Shown in pieces: positions 34,513 through 46,900 of a stretch of 64,000 nt of DNA. Source of the stretch: Diphasiastrum complanatum. Taxonomy: Eukaryota; Streptophyta; Lycopodiopsida; Lycopodiales; Lycopodiaceae. The position numbers and the translations under genes are program-made. The stretch spans positions 73,136,753 to 73,200,752 of the forward strand of contig CM055095.1 in assembly GCA_029204225.1 (NCBI GenBank), read 5' to 3'. Positions within the stretch are counted from its first letter, which is position 1. Every line of letters starts with the position of its first letter. Under the pieces are notes generated by a model, which made no database searches, had not been told where the DNA came from, and worked only from the letters and a program-made list of their open reading frames with translations.

Positions 34513-37326
34513 GACTTATGTCAACTTTTAAGCCATTGTGACATTCATACTGCCTGAGAGGCAAGGTAAGCCCTGGCCTTGGGAGCAGGGTGGGTTAAGG
34601 TTTTTCACCCTTTACTGATTCATATGTCTTTCTGAGCAGGTAATCAAAGACCTAGTAACTTTTGCGTTACAGTCCTCCATCCTTGTGAAGTACTGCATGG
34701 TGCTATTGTTGTTTTAGCCAAGAGGCTACTATGCAGATTTTGATTCGTTCTGTTGGCAATGAATTTTGAAATCAATCAATCAATCTCTCTCCCCCCCCTC
34801 CCCTTAAAGCGAATACTTTGTTACCTTTGTCTACACGTCCACTACTTAAAGTTCTTACATTGTTGCAGTTGTTTATCTGGCTGGAGTTTCTTGATCATGT
34901 TCGCAATCTCGCTTTCTTTGACTTTGTTGTTGATGATTGTTCTACAAGTGCAATCTTGAGGATGAGAGGGTATTTTCTAAATGTGAAGGACCCTAGAGGT
35001 ATAGTGCATTTTAATGACACTGGTGAATGAGTAAAATCATTTTAACTTCTGGATGTGCTTGCCTGTTGAATCCCTTTTTTAGTCTTGTGTGCTTGGGTGG
35101 AATCACACTTGAGAGTTAGAGATAAGGAAAGGAGCCATCACCCAACATGCCCTTTATTGTTGGACTATTCCCATCCCTTTTATAGCTTGGCTGGTTTCTC
35201 AAATATATGTTGGCATTCAAGGTGTACACGCCAACCAAATGCAACAATAAACACAGGCTTTATATATTTCTGAAAGATAAATATGCTTTTACTTATCATT
35301 TATATAAACTTTAAGTCTAATTTCCATTTGGTGCACACACATGAAATACTTTCCCTTGTTAAAAACTTCGCTCATCAGCTACCTTCTCGAAGTTCAGTTT
35401 TACTTTGAACAAGCTACCTTCTCGAAGTTCAGTTTTACTTTGAACAAGCTAAAGTGAGAGACTAGATATATAGTATGCAATTTCTATTTTGAATCTATGA
35501 AAATAGGGCTCAAGGGAAGTGAAGAAGATTGGAAGTCGGATGGTGAAGGATGGCAGTTTTTGCAAGGCTGTGATGATGGTGTCTTAGGGGGGGACAAAAT
35601 GCAATATTTGATGTAAATGGTATTTTAATGAATGAACAACCATGTCATATACTTCGTAAGTGGCCTATTTCAAGTGAAAGCTTTTTGTGGCGCAAGCTAT
35701 TGAAGATTTTTGCAAATTGAAGGCAATGCCAATGAAAACGGTGGCGCTGAAAGGAATTTCCATCAACGCTGTTTTGTTGATAGAGAGAAGGTTTCAAGAG
35801 TGTCAACCTCAAGACTATATATTTCAAGAGGAGAAATTGTACATGTGATGCCTTGTTTGGAGGATTTTGATGTTCATTATTTAATTGTATGAAAAGTGAA
35901 TATAAATGGATCTTTAGTACATGGGTTGAACTTACTCTCTGGCGATGCAATTAGGTTGGTTCCATCATATCATAGTTGCTAGATGTGATGGATTTAATGT
36001 ATGGTGAGATTCCATAAAATTGAAGATTATATACCTATTTTTGCTATGTTTGGGATCTATCCTAGATATGTCCTCAATACAATTAAGATTTTAATTAATA
36101 ATAATTCTTTGAATTTTAATTAATATTTTGATAAATATTTTGGTCTATTTAAGATATACTTTAATCCATAATTATTCTTTGAGTTTTGCTTAATAATTTG
36201 CTAAATAACCGTGGTCTATGTACTTGTACTTAATTAAGTTGCCATGAATTTGATCTTGTGAGCCATTTACAACTTTTTCACTAGGTTATTGCTAGCTACA
36301 TCAATTGTGTCTAAAAGACAACAACTTTAGATGTTAACAAACTTATAGGTAGGATTGAAGTTACCAACATATTCAATCTATTTCATGTTCTCAACTTTTC
36401 TTCCATTAGGGAGCTTTGGAGATTCAATTTTGAGTACCAATAATATTGGGTCAAGAAGACGGTTTTTCTATCTTTTAGATTGATGACATCATCAAATGTT
36501 TTTAATCACCAAGCTCTAGAATTAGCATTATTGGTTGAATATGTTCACATATGCATGATAAATAGGACTAAGGTCCCTTTTTTCTTAGAATTGGGAGTCT
36601 ACTTGCTTTTCACTTGCAACATACGATTCTCAATCTTTATGTTGATGTGTGGTAGAGTTTTAAGGTAGATAAGTAATAAAACTTAAACTCTTCATTGTGG
36701 CAAGCTATGGGCCCCAACTAAACTTTAATTGTCAAATATGTACTTTTGCACGTTGTTGTGTTTGGTATATTTGTATTCATGTTTACAACAATGCTAAGAC
36801 AGTGGACACAAATGGTCTCCATTAGTAAATGAACCACTTGGTACTAACACCCTCAAGTATGCCCACATAGATATCTCAAGATGATGGGTCGATTGCGCTT
36901 TTTGTAAGTTGCAAGTCAAAAGACTCCTTGGCTTTAGAAGAATTGTTAAAAGTGAACATAGTTAATTTGAAAGGCAACTTTTTTGAACTACCCTCATCTA
37001 TAAAGTGAGTAAGAGAGCTTATATTTCATATGTCCAAATCTTAAAATATTTCCTCTCAAAAGTTATCTTCATGTAATAATGTTCACTAGGGCTATAGCCT
37101 CTTTATATTTTCTATATTTAAAGAGTAGACTATGAATGATGAACGCAACAAATGACTGGAGATTTTCGTTTGAAGTTGCAAGGAAAAACTTGACTTATAA
37201 GTTATCGTGTATAGTAGATAATTTATAGTCCTAGTCTTCGTGAAAAGTTTATATTTTCAAAATCTAACATGTGAAAGTAAAACAAGTAGAATTTCCAATA
37301 TACAAAATGAATAAATTTAACACGTG
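34513..37326. other. Intergenic, no gene recognised
   Basis: AT-rich sequence following GCH1. An exact 35-bp tandem duplication lies at 35377-35411 and 35412-35446 (AGCTACCTTCTCGAAGTTCA...). Short frames such as 34818-35030 show no recognisable domain. A C-rich run is at 34791-34804. Confidence 0.5.
35377..35446. repeat. Exact 35-bp tandem duplication
   Basis: Two identical adjacent copies of a unit beginning AGCTACCTTCTCGAAG, followed by the first four bases of a third. Confidence 0.9.
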
Positions 37327-37348
37327 CACACACACACACACACACACA
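37327..37348. repeat. (CA)11 microsatellite
   Basis: Uninterrupted CA dinucleotides immediately before copia J coding sequence. Confidence 0.95.
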
Positions 37349-37363
37349 TTCAAAACTTTAGTT

Positions 37364-38651
37364 CTACACACAAGAAACTAGTGCTAGGCAGTTCTTAAAC
37401 ATCTTCTTATGCCCCCAAGGATGCCCCCAAGTATGGTATGTCCAAAAAGACATGTATCCAGATTGTTCACCTTGACTCATATCGTCAAATGTAGCATCCC
37501 TAGAAATCACAAGCTTCTGTGCATTTGTATCATACATCTTGTATGCCTTGGCCTTCTCATCATATCCAAGGAAAATACACTTGACAACTTTTGCATCCAA
37601 TTTCCTTCGTTTCTCATCAGGAATATGAGCATAAACATCACAACCAAATACTCTCAAATGAGAAATATTAGGTTTCTTTCCAGTAAAAGCTTCATGAGGT
37701 ATCTTACCTTCTATAGATTTTGTAGGACACCGATTCAAGATGTGCGTAGCTGTGCTGCAAGCTTTTGCCCAAAAGGTGTTTGGCATACCCTTGCTTTTGA
37801 GCATTGCCCTGGCCATCTCAACAATGGATTTGTTCTTTTGCTCTGCAGCTCCGTTTTGCTGCGGTGAATAAGGTGTTGTAGTCTGCCTCTTGATCTCTTG
37901 ATCTTTGCAAAAATCAATAACTTCTGTGGAAAAGTACTCACCACCTCCATCAGGTCTCAAAGTCTTCATGTAACATCATGTTTGCTTTTCAACTAATGCC
38001 TTGAATTCCCTGAACTTAGCAAAAGCATCTGATTTCTTGCTTATGAAATAAATCCAAATGCATCTGCTATAATCATCAATAAAGGTAATAAAGGAATAGC
38101 ATCCACTAAGAGATCTAGTTTGCATTGGTCCACATAGATCACTGTGGACAAGATCTAGGATGCCACTGGCTCTCCTTGCTCCACTTTTGGGAAACCTCTC
38201 TTTGTGTTGTTTTCCCAAAATGCAACCTTCACAGATTTTTCCTTCAAAAGAAATATTAGGCAATCCAATAACTAGTTGGCAATGGTTGCACCATCATCCA
38301 TTCGTGTAATGTGTGCAGCTTCTTCTTTAGAAATAGTATTCGAGATGTGTCAGTCATTTCAAACAATGCCTTCAATGTATCCCATGCTTCTTTCGGTCCT
38401 TCCGAATCTGAAATGTATGGAATGATAGCATCTCTGACTGACAAATTGATGACATTTTGTGCTTTCCGTTTCCTCCTATCAAATGCCCACTGATCTTCTT
38501 CAATCATTGGCCTTGTTTCTTCACCTGTCATGATCTCCCATAACTCCTTTTCCATCAAAATGTTCTTCAATTTGAGTTTCCAAACTGCATAGTTGTCGGC
38601 TCCTTCCAATTTGCTTGACTCATTGAGGACACTCTTGCTTAGAGTTGCCAT
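37364..38651 (-). pseudogene. Copia J: gag joined to integrase, protease deleted
   Basis: Minus strand. Gag starts at the ATG at 38649-38651 (WKLKLKNILMEKELW and KEAWDTL motifs) and runs to about 38270. There it joins pre-integrase/integrase sequence directly (37976-38263: CEGCILGKQHKERFP, DLVHSDLCGPM, TFIDDYSRCIW). After a frame change, 37364-37969 carries LRPDGGGEY, the catalytic-Glu region NGAAEQKN and LRVFGCDVYAHIP. The catalytic D, D and E are all present. Gag C-terminus, zinc knuckle and protease are lost, and reverse transcriptase onwards is absent on the left. The 5' LTR and primer-binding site are at 39918-40109, 1.27 kb upstream of gag. Confidence 0.85.
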
Positions 38652-39117
38652 AATTGCACTTAAATGGGTCCGGATCACAAAAAAATGACTGCAAAAATGG
38701 AAAATTTGCTGCAAAATTGACAAATGACGTCTCTAACCACTTTCCAATCCGAGTTATGGACTGAAAGTTATGCCAAATTGAAGATTTTAGCCTTAAAAAG
38801 GCTCACAACTGCCCTTAAGCTTGAAAAATGGCAATTATTGCCAAACTACCAATTTTGGAAATTTTTTCCGTCGTGCACAAATCTCCAATTTTAGAGATTT
38901 TTAAGCGCGTAGCTCTTTGTACCAACATAGCTCCTGTTTAATCAGATCCAAAAAACAGTCTCTCCAGCTAGGTCAAAATATCACTCTGTTTTCTGCTTAT
39001 CTTTGACACGTGGCATTCATCCACCCATGTGCTCTCAGTTTTCATGTTTGGAAGGGGACCCAACCCCTGCAGACGCTACGTGTTTAGAGCAGTTTGTCGC
39101 GCGACTCATGGACTTGC

Positions 39118-39262
39118 CCTCGCGCGTTTTGGACAGCAGGAAAGGCGTTTCGCCCTAAAAAATAGGCGTTTCGGGTCAGCAGACAGACGTTTCGGGGCAG
39201 TTTGATGGCGTTTCGGGACCTTTGGCGGCGTTTCAAGCCTGTGTGCCGCGTTTCAGACTTGT
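39118..39262 (-). repeat. 20-21 bp periodic GCGTTTCG array in the copia J leader
   Basis: CGTTT(C/T) cores start at 39125, 39146, 39167, 39188, 39209, 39229 and 39249: spacings of 21, 21, 21, 21, 20 and 20 bases. Most copies read GGCGTTTCGGG or close. The sequence between cores is not conserved. It is GC-rich in an AT-rich setting, lies between primer-binding site and gag, and is open on the minus strand as heptads beginning RN. Confidence 0.88.
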
Positions 39263-39917
39263 TCAGCACCTTTCTAGTAACAGATTGCAGCCAGTAAACC
39301 CGCAAAACACTATTTTCCAGCCAAAAAACTTTGTTTTTCACTCAAATCTCTACCAAAATCCATGATTTTTTATGTAATGAGTTACAAATCCAACTCTCCT
39401 TGCAATTGGCTACCTCCCAACACTACTCTCATTGAAAAACCTGAGTTTTTCAGACCTATCCTACTTGCTTGCGCAAGTTTCACACAAAATCACAAAAGTA
39501 GGCTAAAACTCAATGAAATCATAGTTTCTCAGTTCCTAAATGCTTCATAACTATGAATGGCAGTACTAGACACAGTCTAGTGTGATTTTCAATTTCCCAA
39601 ACAAACAAATGAGGGATTTCTTTGCAAAACTCTCTCACAAATGGCACTTTTCACACAAAACTTGGAAGTATTGTAAAAATCTCCCAACTCAACAGATTTT
39701 CAATCTGTCTGATGCTACCCTGGCCTTTCTGATTCCTCCGGGACTGTGTCTTCATTCCCCACTGATGATTCCGAGCTCCAAAACCTGCAAAATACTCCAA
39801 GGAAGAATTTCTTCCAACTTTTGCCTCTCCAAGCTTTCACCTCCTGTGAAGGACTTTCTCACTTCATTGCGGAGCCTGTGACAAGCTGTATCCACTAATC
39901 AGGCACGCAGAACTATC

Positions 39918-40109
39918 GAGCTCTGATACCATGTCAATAATCTGATGAGCACTATCAATCCATCACCATAAGCAATCACCAAGAGAAAGAGGAAGAACAC
40001 ACCATCACACTATTACACTAACAGAAAGAGTACAATAAACCCTGAATATATATAGAGAAAACTAGTAGTTGACTATAGACTAACCTACAACTACTTACAG
40101 CTGTCAACA
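39918..40109 (-). repeat. Copia J primer-binding site and 178-bp 5' LTR
   Basis: Minus strand TGGTATCAGAGCTC (39918-39931) is the initiator-Met primer site. The adjacent LTR (39932-40109) has TG...CA ends with TTGACA at both tips (TGTTGACA and TTGACA), and a TATATATA box at about 40045. At 178 bp it is short for a copia LTR. The 3' LTR is not in the window, so the far boundary rests on the terminal motif only. Confidence 0.65.
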
Positions 40110-40165
40110 ATAAATCATAACCAATAACAAGATCAGGCTATCATCCTGCAAGCGTTTTGTAGTAA

Positions 40166-40332
40166 TGTAGTTAAGTTGTAGTTTTTGTATATTCAGTTAT
40201 CATCATCGAACTTAGCTGAGAACTGATTAGCACCTACTGTTTTGCGCCAGCTTCAAGCTTATGTACTTAGTTTTGATTATTATCAGAGTGCATTTTTGTG
40301 TCTACACTACTATCTTGTTCCATTGCACATTT
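40166..40332 (+). repeat. Copia K LTR fragment, truncated copy
   Basis: About 150 bases (from GTAGTTTTTGTATATTCAG) are repeated at 41022-41172 with roughly 10 % difference. This copy lacks about 50 bases near its start and switches at 40332 into integrase coding sequence. Confidence 0.65.
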
Positions 40333-40892
40333 TTCAGAAGTTAGTGCAAGATCTTCCTTCTATTAGCAAATCTGATTCTCCATGTGAAAGCTGTATTGTC
40401 AGCAAGCATGCTATAAGTCCATTCAGTTCGGATTCTGTTTACACTTCTGGAAATTTGCTAGACCTTGTACATAGTGACCTTTGTGGACCAACACAGACTC
40501 CTTCCATAGGGGGAGCTCTTTATTTTCTGACTTTTATTGATGATTTTTCTAGGAGAACTTTTACTTAGTTTTTGAAGAATAAATCCGAGACTTTCAAATT
40601 TTTCAAGCAGTTCAAGGCATCTGTAGAAAATCAGACGCAGAGAATAATCAAAGTTGTACGTTTGGATGGAGGGGGAGAATACATCTCCACCGAGTTCAAG
40701 AAATTCTGCAGGGTCTGTAGTATACGCAAACAACACACTACAAGCTATTCACCATAGTCAAATGGAGTAGCAGAATGGAAAAATTGAACACTCATTGAGA
40801 GTGCCAAAAGCATGATGGCCCATGCTTCTCTTCCAAAAAGATTTTGGGCAAAAGCTGTTACTATAGCTGCATACTTGCAAAATCGATCGTCG
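40333..40892 (+). pseudogene. Copia K integrase fragment
   Basis: Plus strand. CESCIVSKH (HHCC part), DLVHSDLCGP, TFIDDFSRRTF with the first catalytic Asp, then after a stop VRLDGGGEYISTEF with the second Asp. A broken NGVAEW region follows, then FWAKAV. Three stops interrupt it, and it ends at 40892 in unrelated sequence before the second LTR copy. Confidence 0.82.
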
Positions 40893-40965
40893 CGATGTTG
40901 ACAGTTTGCCGACCTCTGTACATAACTCTCTTGCAAAAAACGATGGCTACCTACTGTAGAACAAA

Positions 40966-41304
40966 TGTAGTTAATCAAGTAGATGAATGTCAGCTTTCAA
41001 AGTACTGATCATCTGACATAGTTTTTGCATATTCAGTTATGATCATCGAACTCAGCTGAAGATTGATTAGTGCCCATTGTTTTGAGCCAACTTCAAGCTT
41101 ATGTATTCGGTTTTGATTATTATTAGAGTGCATTTTTGTGTCTACACTACTATCTTGTTCCATTGCACATTGTAGTTACTTTTGATTCATTTTGAACTCG
41201 TTTACTAGTAACTGCCGCATTTCGGATCCACAATACGCACCACCAGCTATACACTTCCGCTGCAAGAGATCGATTTTCTCTGATTTCCAACATGGTATCA
41301 GAGC
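40966..41304 (+). repeat. Copia K LTR and primer-binding site
   Basis: LTR from TGTAGTTAATC (40966) to TTCCAACA (41292), followed at once by TGGTATCAGAGC (41293-41304), the initiator-Met primer site. It shares its middle part with 40182-40332. Confidence 0.7.
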
Positions 41305-41387
41305 TTCTGTTTTGATCAGAATTCCTCTAATCCGATATCAGTCAATCATCTCTGGTAAACTCTCAATTTCCGACAATGCCTAGTTGT

Positions 41388-42360
41388 TGCCTTGGCATCC
41401 CATTTCGTGTGGAAGATCCACCAAATGGATGTGAAATCCGCATTCTTGAATGGTGACCTAGAAGAAGAAATATATATGCTCCAACCACAAGGCTTTGTTG
41501 CGAAGGGACATGAAGATAAGGTTTGCAAGATACACAAAGCACTTTATGGTCTCAAGCAAACACCATGTGCATAATATGGATGTATTGACTATTACTTTCT
41601 CTCTCACAAGTTCAGATCCAAATCTTTATGTTCCTATAAACAATGATAGCATTGCCTTAGTTGTACTACATGTTGATGACATAATTAACACGGGCAATGA
41701 TGAGAATCTCATTCACTTTATCAAAGCCAATTTGTGCAAGCAATTTGAAATGACAGATTTAGATCTTATGCATTATTGCTTGGGGGTTGAAGTATGGCAG
41801 AATGGCAATGACATCATGCTATGTCAAAGGAAATATGTTCGCAAGATTCTAGAGAGATTCCACATGACAGAGTGTAAACCTTCCATTACCCCATGTGAAG
41901 TTGGTAAGAACTTGTCTCGAATTGATGATAATGGTCAAGTTGATTGGGATAGCAATATAGATGATAGAAAGTCAACTACTAGGTATGCTTTCAACTTTGA
42001 AAATGGCTATTTTTATATGGTCTAGTAAGAAGCTGGACACTATTTCTTTTTCATCGACGAGAGCGAGTATAAAACGTTAAGTTCTGCTACTCAAGAAGTT
42101 GTATGGCTGCGAAGATTATTGAGTGAGATTGGTATGAAGCAAATACACCTCACTATTATCTTCAGTAATAACCAAAGTAGGATACAGTTAGCCAAAAATC
42201 CAGTCTTTCACGCAAAAACTAAACACATTAAAGTAAAATATCACTTTGTGCATGAGAAATTATAATATGAAGATATTAGTGTTACACATTGCTCTACAAT
42301 GTTGCAACTTGTTGGTATATTTACAAAAAGCCTTAAGTAAAGACAAGTTTGAGACTTTTA
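41388..42360 (+). pseudogene. Copia K reverse transcriptase and RNase H, internally deleted
   Basis: Plus strand. Starts at the WKIHQMDVKSAFLNG motif of reverse transcriptase only about 80 bases after the primer-binding site, so gag, protease and integrase have been deleted. YGLKQTP (about 41547) is followed by a frame break, then the active-site region reads HVDD instead of YVDD (about 41668). A second deletion joins the thumb region directly to the DRKS motif of RNase H (about 41958-41975). The rest is readable only in pieces to about 42360. A purine tract (TTTTGAGGGAGAGAG) lies at 42493-42507. Confidence 0.82.
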
Positions 42361-43957
42361 AAGCTAAGCTTGACATAGAAATATTTATGTAAAAAGTTTT
42401 TTTTTGAAATACTTGTCAATACTAAAGTGTGATACTATCATGGAGGTATGCTCCATGAATAGCATAAGTCATAGACTAAGTGAGACGTTGATTTTTGAGG
42501 GAGAGAGTTAAATTAGCAATAATCAATGTGTAACTACTTTACGGTTACTTTCTAAGCTAGGCGGTAACACGTTTTGCTTAGTTCTAGAGTTATTGGGCCA
42601 ATTCTTTTACGAGCCCATGTAGTTAGTTACCAACAATCACATACATTATAGTAAAGAAACAATAATTAAAACATGAACAGAGGCATCAATCCTTGACATT
42701 TTACTTGAGAATTACTCCAACATTACTTTATTGTCTCTTTTAAAGGTTTCTTTTTTTTGTCAACGCTACATTAATGCCAACATAATGAGAAAAAGTCAAA
42801 AATGTAAAATTTGTCTATTGTTTTTTATTCTCATGTATTGTTCATCTAGGTCTTAAAACTCTCAAAGTTATCCATGAATGTGTAAGAGAGAGAGAGAGAG
42901 AGAGACTTCATACTATACACGAGGTTAAAAGGAACAACACTTGAAACCAAATCTCATCTATTGAAGCTAAACTCCACGATGCTTTTGTACTTACTTTAAG
43001 AGTCTTCAAACAACCATTTACTAAAGCAAAAGTCCCCTCTTGTATTAGTCTCCACATTTTTCAGCACTTGCTTCTAACTTTCCTTTGAACTAATATTAGT
43101 GTTTGGCTACAACACATCTTCTCGGAAGATTAATTTTACACTCTTGCAAGGCAAGGCCCAAAAAAATGACGTAAAAGGGGTGGGCTCTATCCAGGTAAGT
43201 ATCTCAATGAGATCTAGGTAGGTATCATGACTATTAGACGCCAACCATTTTTTTTAAGGTTCCAGAAGGCTTGACGATAGTTACTTCAGAGATTGATGAG
43301 CATTCAAAAAGTACACAATATGAATGTGGTTTTCAATATCCTTGAAACCCACCCTAGTTGAGTTTTAAATTGAAAGAGGGGCGCCGGGGGGGGGGGGGGG
43401 TGGTCCATTGATACTGTCAACGCAGAACGGGTCTCTGTCTTACGGCAGCCGCAAAGATAGTCTGTACCGAACTTTTACGGCGCCGCATCCGGGATGCTGC
43501 GGCATTTCTTAACAAAAAAATAAAAAATGGCGATGGCTTTTCTCCTTTTGTCTTTCCTCTTTTCTCTTCTCGTCTTCTCTTCTCTGTTTGTGTGTTGCTT
43601 TGCCCTCGCGCGGGTGGGGGCAAGGGAGGGCATGGCCAGCTCTGACGCCTTCTCACACCTCTGTAAGATCATGCATCTTCCGACCTCCCTGTGAAGAGCT
43701 GTAAATCTGGTATGGTGATGATTTTCACATAAAAAGATGGTGCGGAAGCGGTGATATTTCGCTGCGGTGGTGATGCTTTTCGTTCTTGCTTTGAGGAGAG
43801 GTTTGATGCAAAAGGGATCTGTAAGAGAAGGGAAATCAAATCTGTGAAATCTCGTGCATAGAACCTCTTGTTGCGTCTTCTTTCAGCATGGGAGTTTTAC
43901 GAGGATCCGTTGGTGACATTTAGATATCAGCGTGTGCGGCGAGCTAGACCGTGAGCA
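42361..43957. other. Spacer and probable 5' region of the glycosyltransferase gene
   Basis: A purine tract and LTR-like tail of copia K end near 42680. (AG)10 lies at 42885-42904 and a 15-base G run at 43386-43400. From about 43410 the base composition turns GC-rich with CT-rich patches, as expected for promoter and 5' leader of the gene starting at 43958. No unambiguous TATA box was found. Confidence 0.45.
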
Positions 43958-46900
43958 ATGGGGATTTTTAGCAGCGTGCGCTTGCGGTATGCAGCAACGG
44001 GTGCTCTATGCGCGGCCTTTATATTGCTGCCATATCTGGCCATCTACCACTCTCCAGAAGCTCTTCGTTTGCTATCGCAGTCTGCATTTAGTCAGCATTT
44101 GAATCGCATCTTTGGCAAGGGCAGCAGCCAGTCTTCGTTTCTAGATGGCACTTTAAATTTTGTAAGTCTTCTTCTTACTTTTGCTGTCATTGCTTGCTCT
44201 GCTATTTGCATTTTATCTTGCTAATGGCATTTTTATCTTTCCCTTTGCCTCTTCAATGTATTAAGCTGTTTAATCTTAGATAGTGCACAGCTAGTTGCCA
44301 TTATGGCTTGTGCTCTGATCTGTTTTCAGTGGGGGGAAGACCCATGAGGGCCTTTGCCCTAGGCTCGCACCCTGACGAGGCCCTGATCATGGGGAGGTCG
44401 GAGGCGTTGGACCTCCAACTAGGATTCCGTATTTTCTTCTGAATGCTTGCTTTTTTTCAAAGAAGTTTCTAGAAAACCAAACTTTTTGTCAGAATTTTCA
44501 TATGAAGTACTAAAGATCCTCCAAGTGCTATGCAGCAGTCAATGATTATAACCAATGATTAGTGACATTTATTGGTGGTAAGGGTCATTATAAAAGGCAC
44601 TGCAAGCTATAATTCTAAAAAGTAACCTGAACCACCAACAAAGGTTTCTAGAAAGACCATTTTCTTATGTAAAGGTGGAGTGATATTAGCACATTCACCA
44701 ATAACTGTATTTTCCATTAGATTAACCTTGATGATATATTTACCACAATTGTACCATGTCAAACCTAATGTTAATTCCATATTATGTCCTTCGAAATTGA
44801 TCTATAGTAAATCCATTGCTGACCAATTTGATAAAGAGATATTTAATATGGATGATCCAATTCAAGATATAAAATTCCATCAAGAAGTTGAAACATCTAC
44901 TTATGAGATTAAATTACCAAACAAGTACTATATTAATAGATGTCATGAAAAAATTTGTGCTTCAACTTTTCATCACCAATCATCAATCCATTGGTCTTCA
45001 AACAAAATTCCATCATAGTTTGGCAATTTCAGGCTGAAATAGTGTTTCAATGCTTTGATTGTTTGATCCAGTTTGCTCTTCATTTGGATCTTCACATTAT
45101 TTGTTAGCCAATATTTCAATAGAAAAAATTGGGCTAGTATGAGTTTCTTTCAATGATATTTCTATGTACAAATTGCCGATTCTAATATTTAGGCGACATT
45201 ATTTGCTACTTGTAGTTACTAACAAATAGAGTCCCAATTATTCTAGAAAGAATACCTTGGATTAAATATAAAATTTGAGGCCTTAGAATTGGCCTTTAAA
45301 TAGTCTAGGTTTGAAGGTTGTTAAGGCATCAACAGAGATTGACAAATCTCACCCAAGTACTTTATGAATTTTGAGGTGCAAGAAATGACTTACAAAATAT
45401 AATACATGGATACCATAGTTGCACTATAACTAGCGACTAACTAATAGACAACTTTGCTTCATGGAAGCTACAACCCTATATACTGAAGCATCATAATTGT
45501 AATTTTCCTAATGTAAAAGGATCCATAGTATCCAAGATTACAAGTGTTAGGAAACAAATATATTGCTTGAGCACCTTGCATCTCTTGAGCACTAGTGTTT
45601 CCACTCAGATCAAAATTGACCTTTCCAAAATGAAATGAATTGGCATGAATTGTGGCCCAGGTTCATCCCAAAAGAATTGTTTTGCTATTAATTTTAGATA
45701 TAATGCTAAAATTTTATAATTTAATATGTATAATGTCTACAATGTTTTCTATATTAAAAGATATTAAATTGCTGATGAATAAATACATTCCAACGCTCAC
45801 TGTTGCTTGTAAAAAACTAAAGCCTGAAACCAACTTAGTGTTCACAAGTGCCATATTCTTCGTCACATTTGTGATTGGGAAAAAGAGGGCCCTTGCCATG
45901 TTTAGGACATACAACCTAGTAGATTTCAAAAAGCTAGCACCCACACGCTTTGCCTACCACTTTGCCATGTTGGAGTTGTTGCTTTGGGTTCGACTTACAT
46001 TGTGCCAAATGGCAGTCAGGGTTCAGCTTTGAGTTCATAGAGCGGTGGCAATGAGCCAACTGGAGTCAGGTTCTAGAGGATTATTTTTGGAGATGATTAT
46101 GGTGACAAACCGAGAAGCTGGTTGAGGTCCTGCAGCCAGTGTACCAATTGAGAAGATTATACACTTGGCCTCATTTTCGAGTTTATGGACAAGATTGAGG
46201 AGTACTTTCAACGGCCGCTTTTTGATGAACGCAAATATACTTTTTTCTAATTTGTTATTAAAGGGAAGCAGCATGAAAAGTGGAACTTTTTACATAAGCC
46301 TATACACGGTAGCTGATTTGCTTAACCCTGTGTGGGCTATTGGAGGTGTGCGCACAAGCGTTGAGCTAGTGGACGGTTGGAGCACATGTAGGAAATCAAA
46401 GTGTCAAGATCCTTCTAACATTCAATCTCCATATACAAGAAGAAGAGGGAGAGGGTTAGGCGCCCTCAAAGAGAGAGAAAGTAGTAGCAATGCTAGAAAG
46501 GGAATGAATTACAAATGAATAATGAGTACATATAAATAGGCCTTCCAAGGGCCTAGACTCTTCCAAACCCTAAGTTCTAGAATCTTCCAAACCCTAAGCT
46601 TATCCACTACTAATTATAGGGCATCCTCAAAAGTCAAGATAGGGCCCCTTAACATAATTAGACTTTACTTGGACCCACGAGTTATTACTAGACCAAATTT
46701 GGGTCCAACTTAGCTAAAACTAACTTAACATGGTCTAAATAATAAACCTAACCCATGGTTACACAAGTCTCGACCTTTTGGGTCAAAGTAACCTATGGGA
46801 AACTAACATGATCATTTATTATTTCTAACACCCTCCTTAAATGATAATGTAAAAAACATAAAGAAAAATTGTAACAAAATGCAAAATGTTGCTTACTGCC

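Noticed and set aside
34818-35030. 70-codon frame after GCH1 preceded by a CAG acceptor-like site
   Set aside because: No recognisable domain and no upstream donor or partner exon; the splice-like site is weak evidence by itself.
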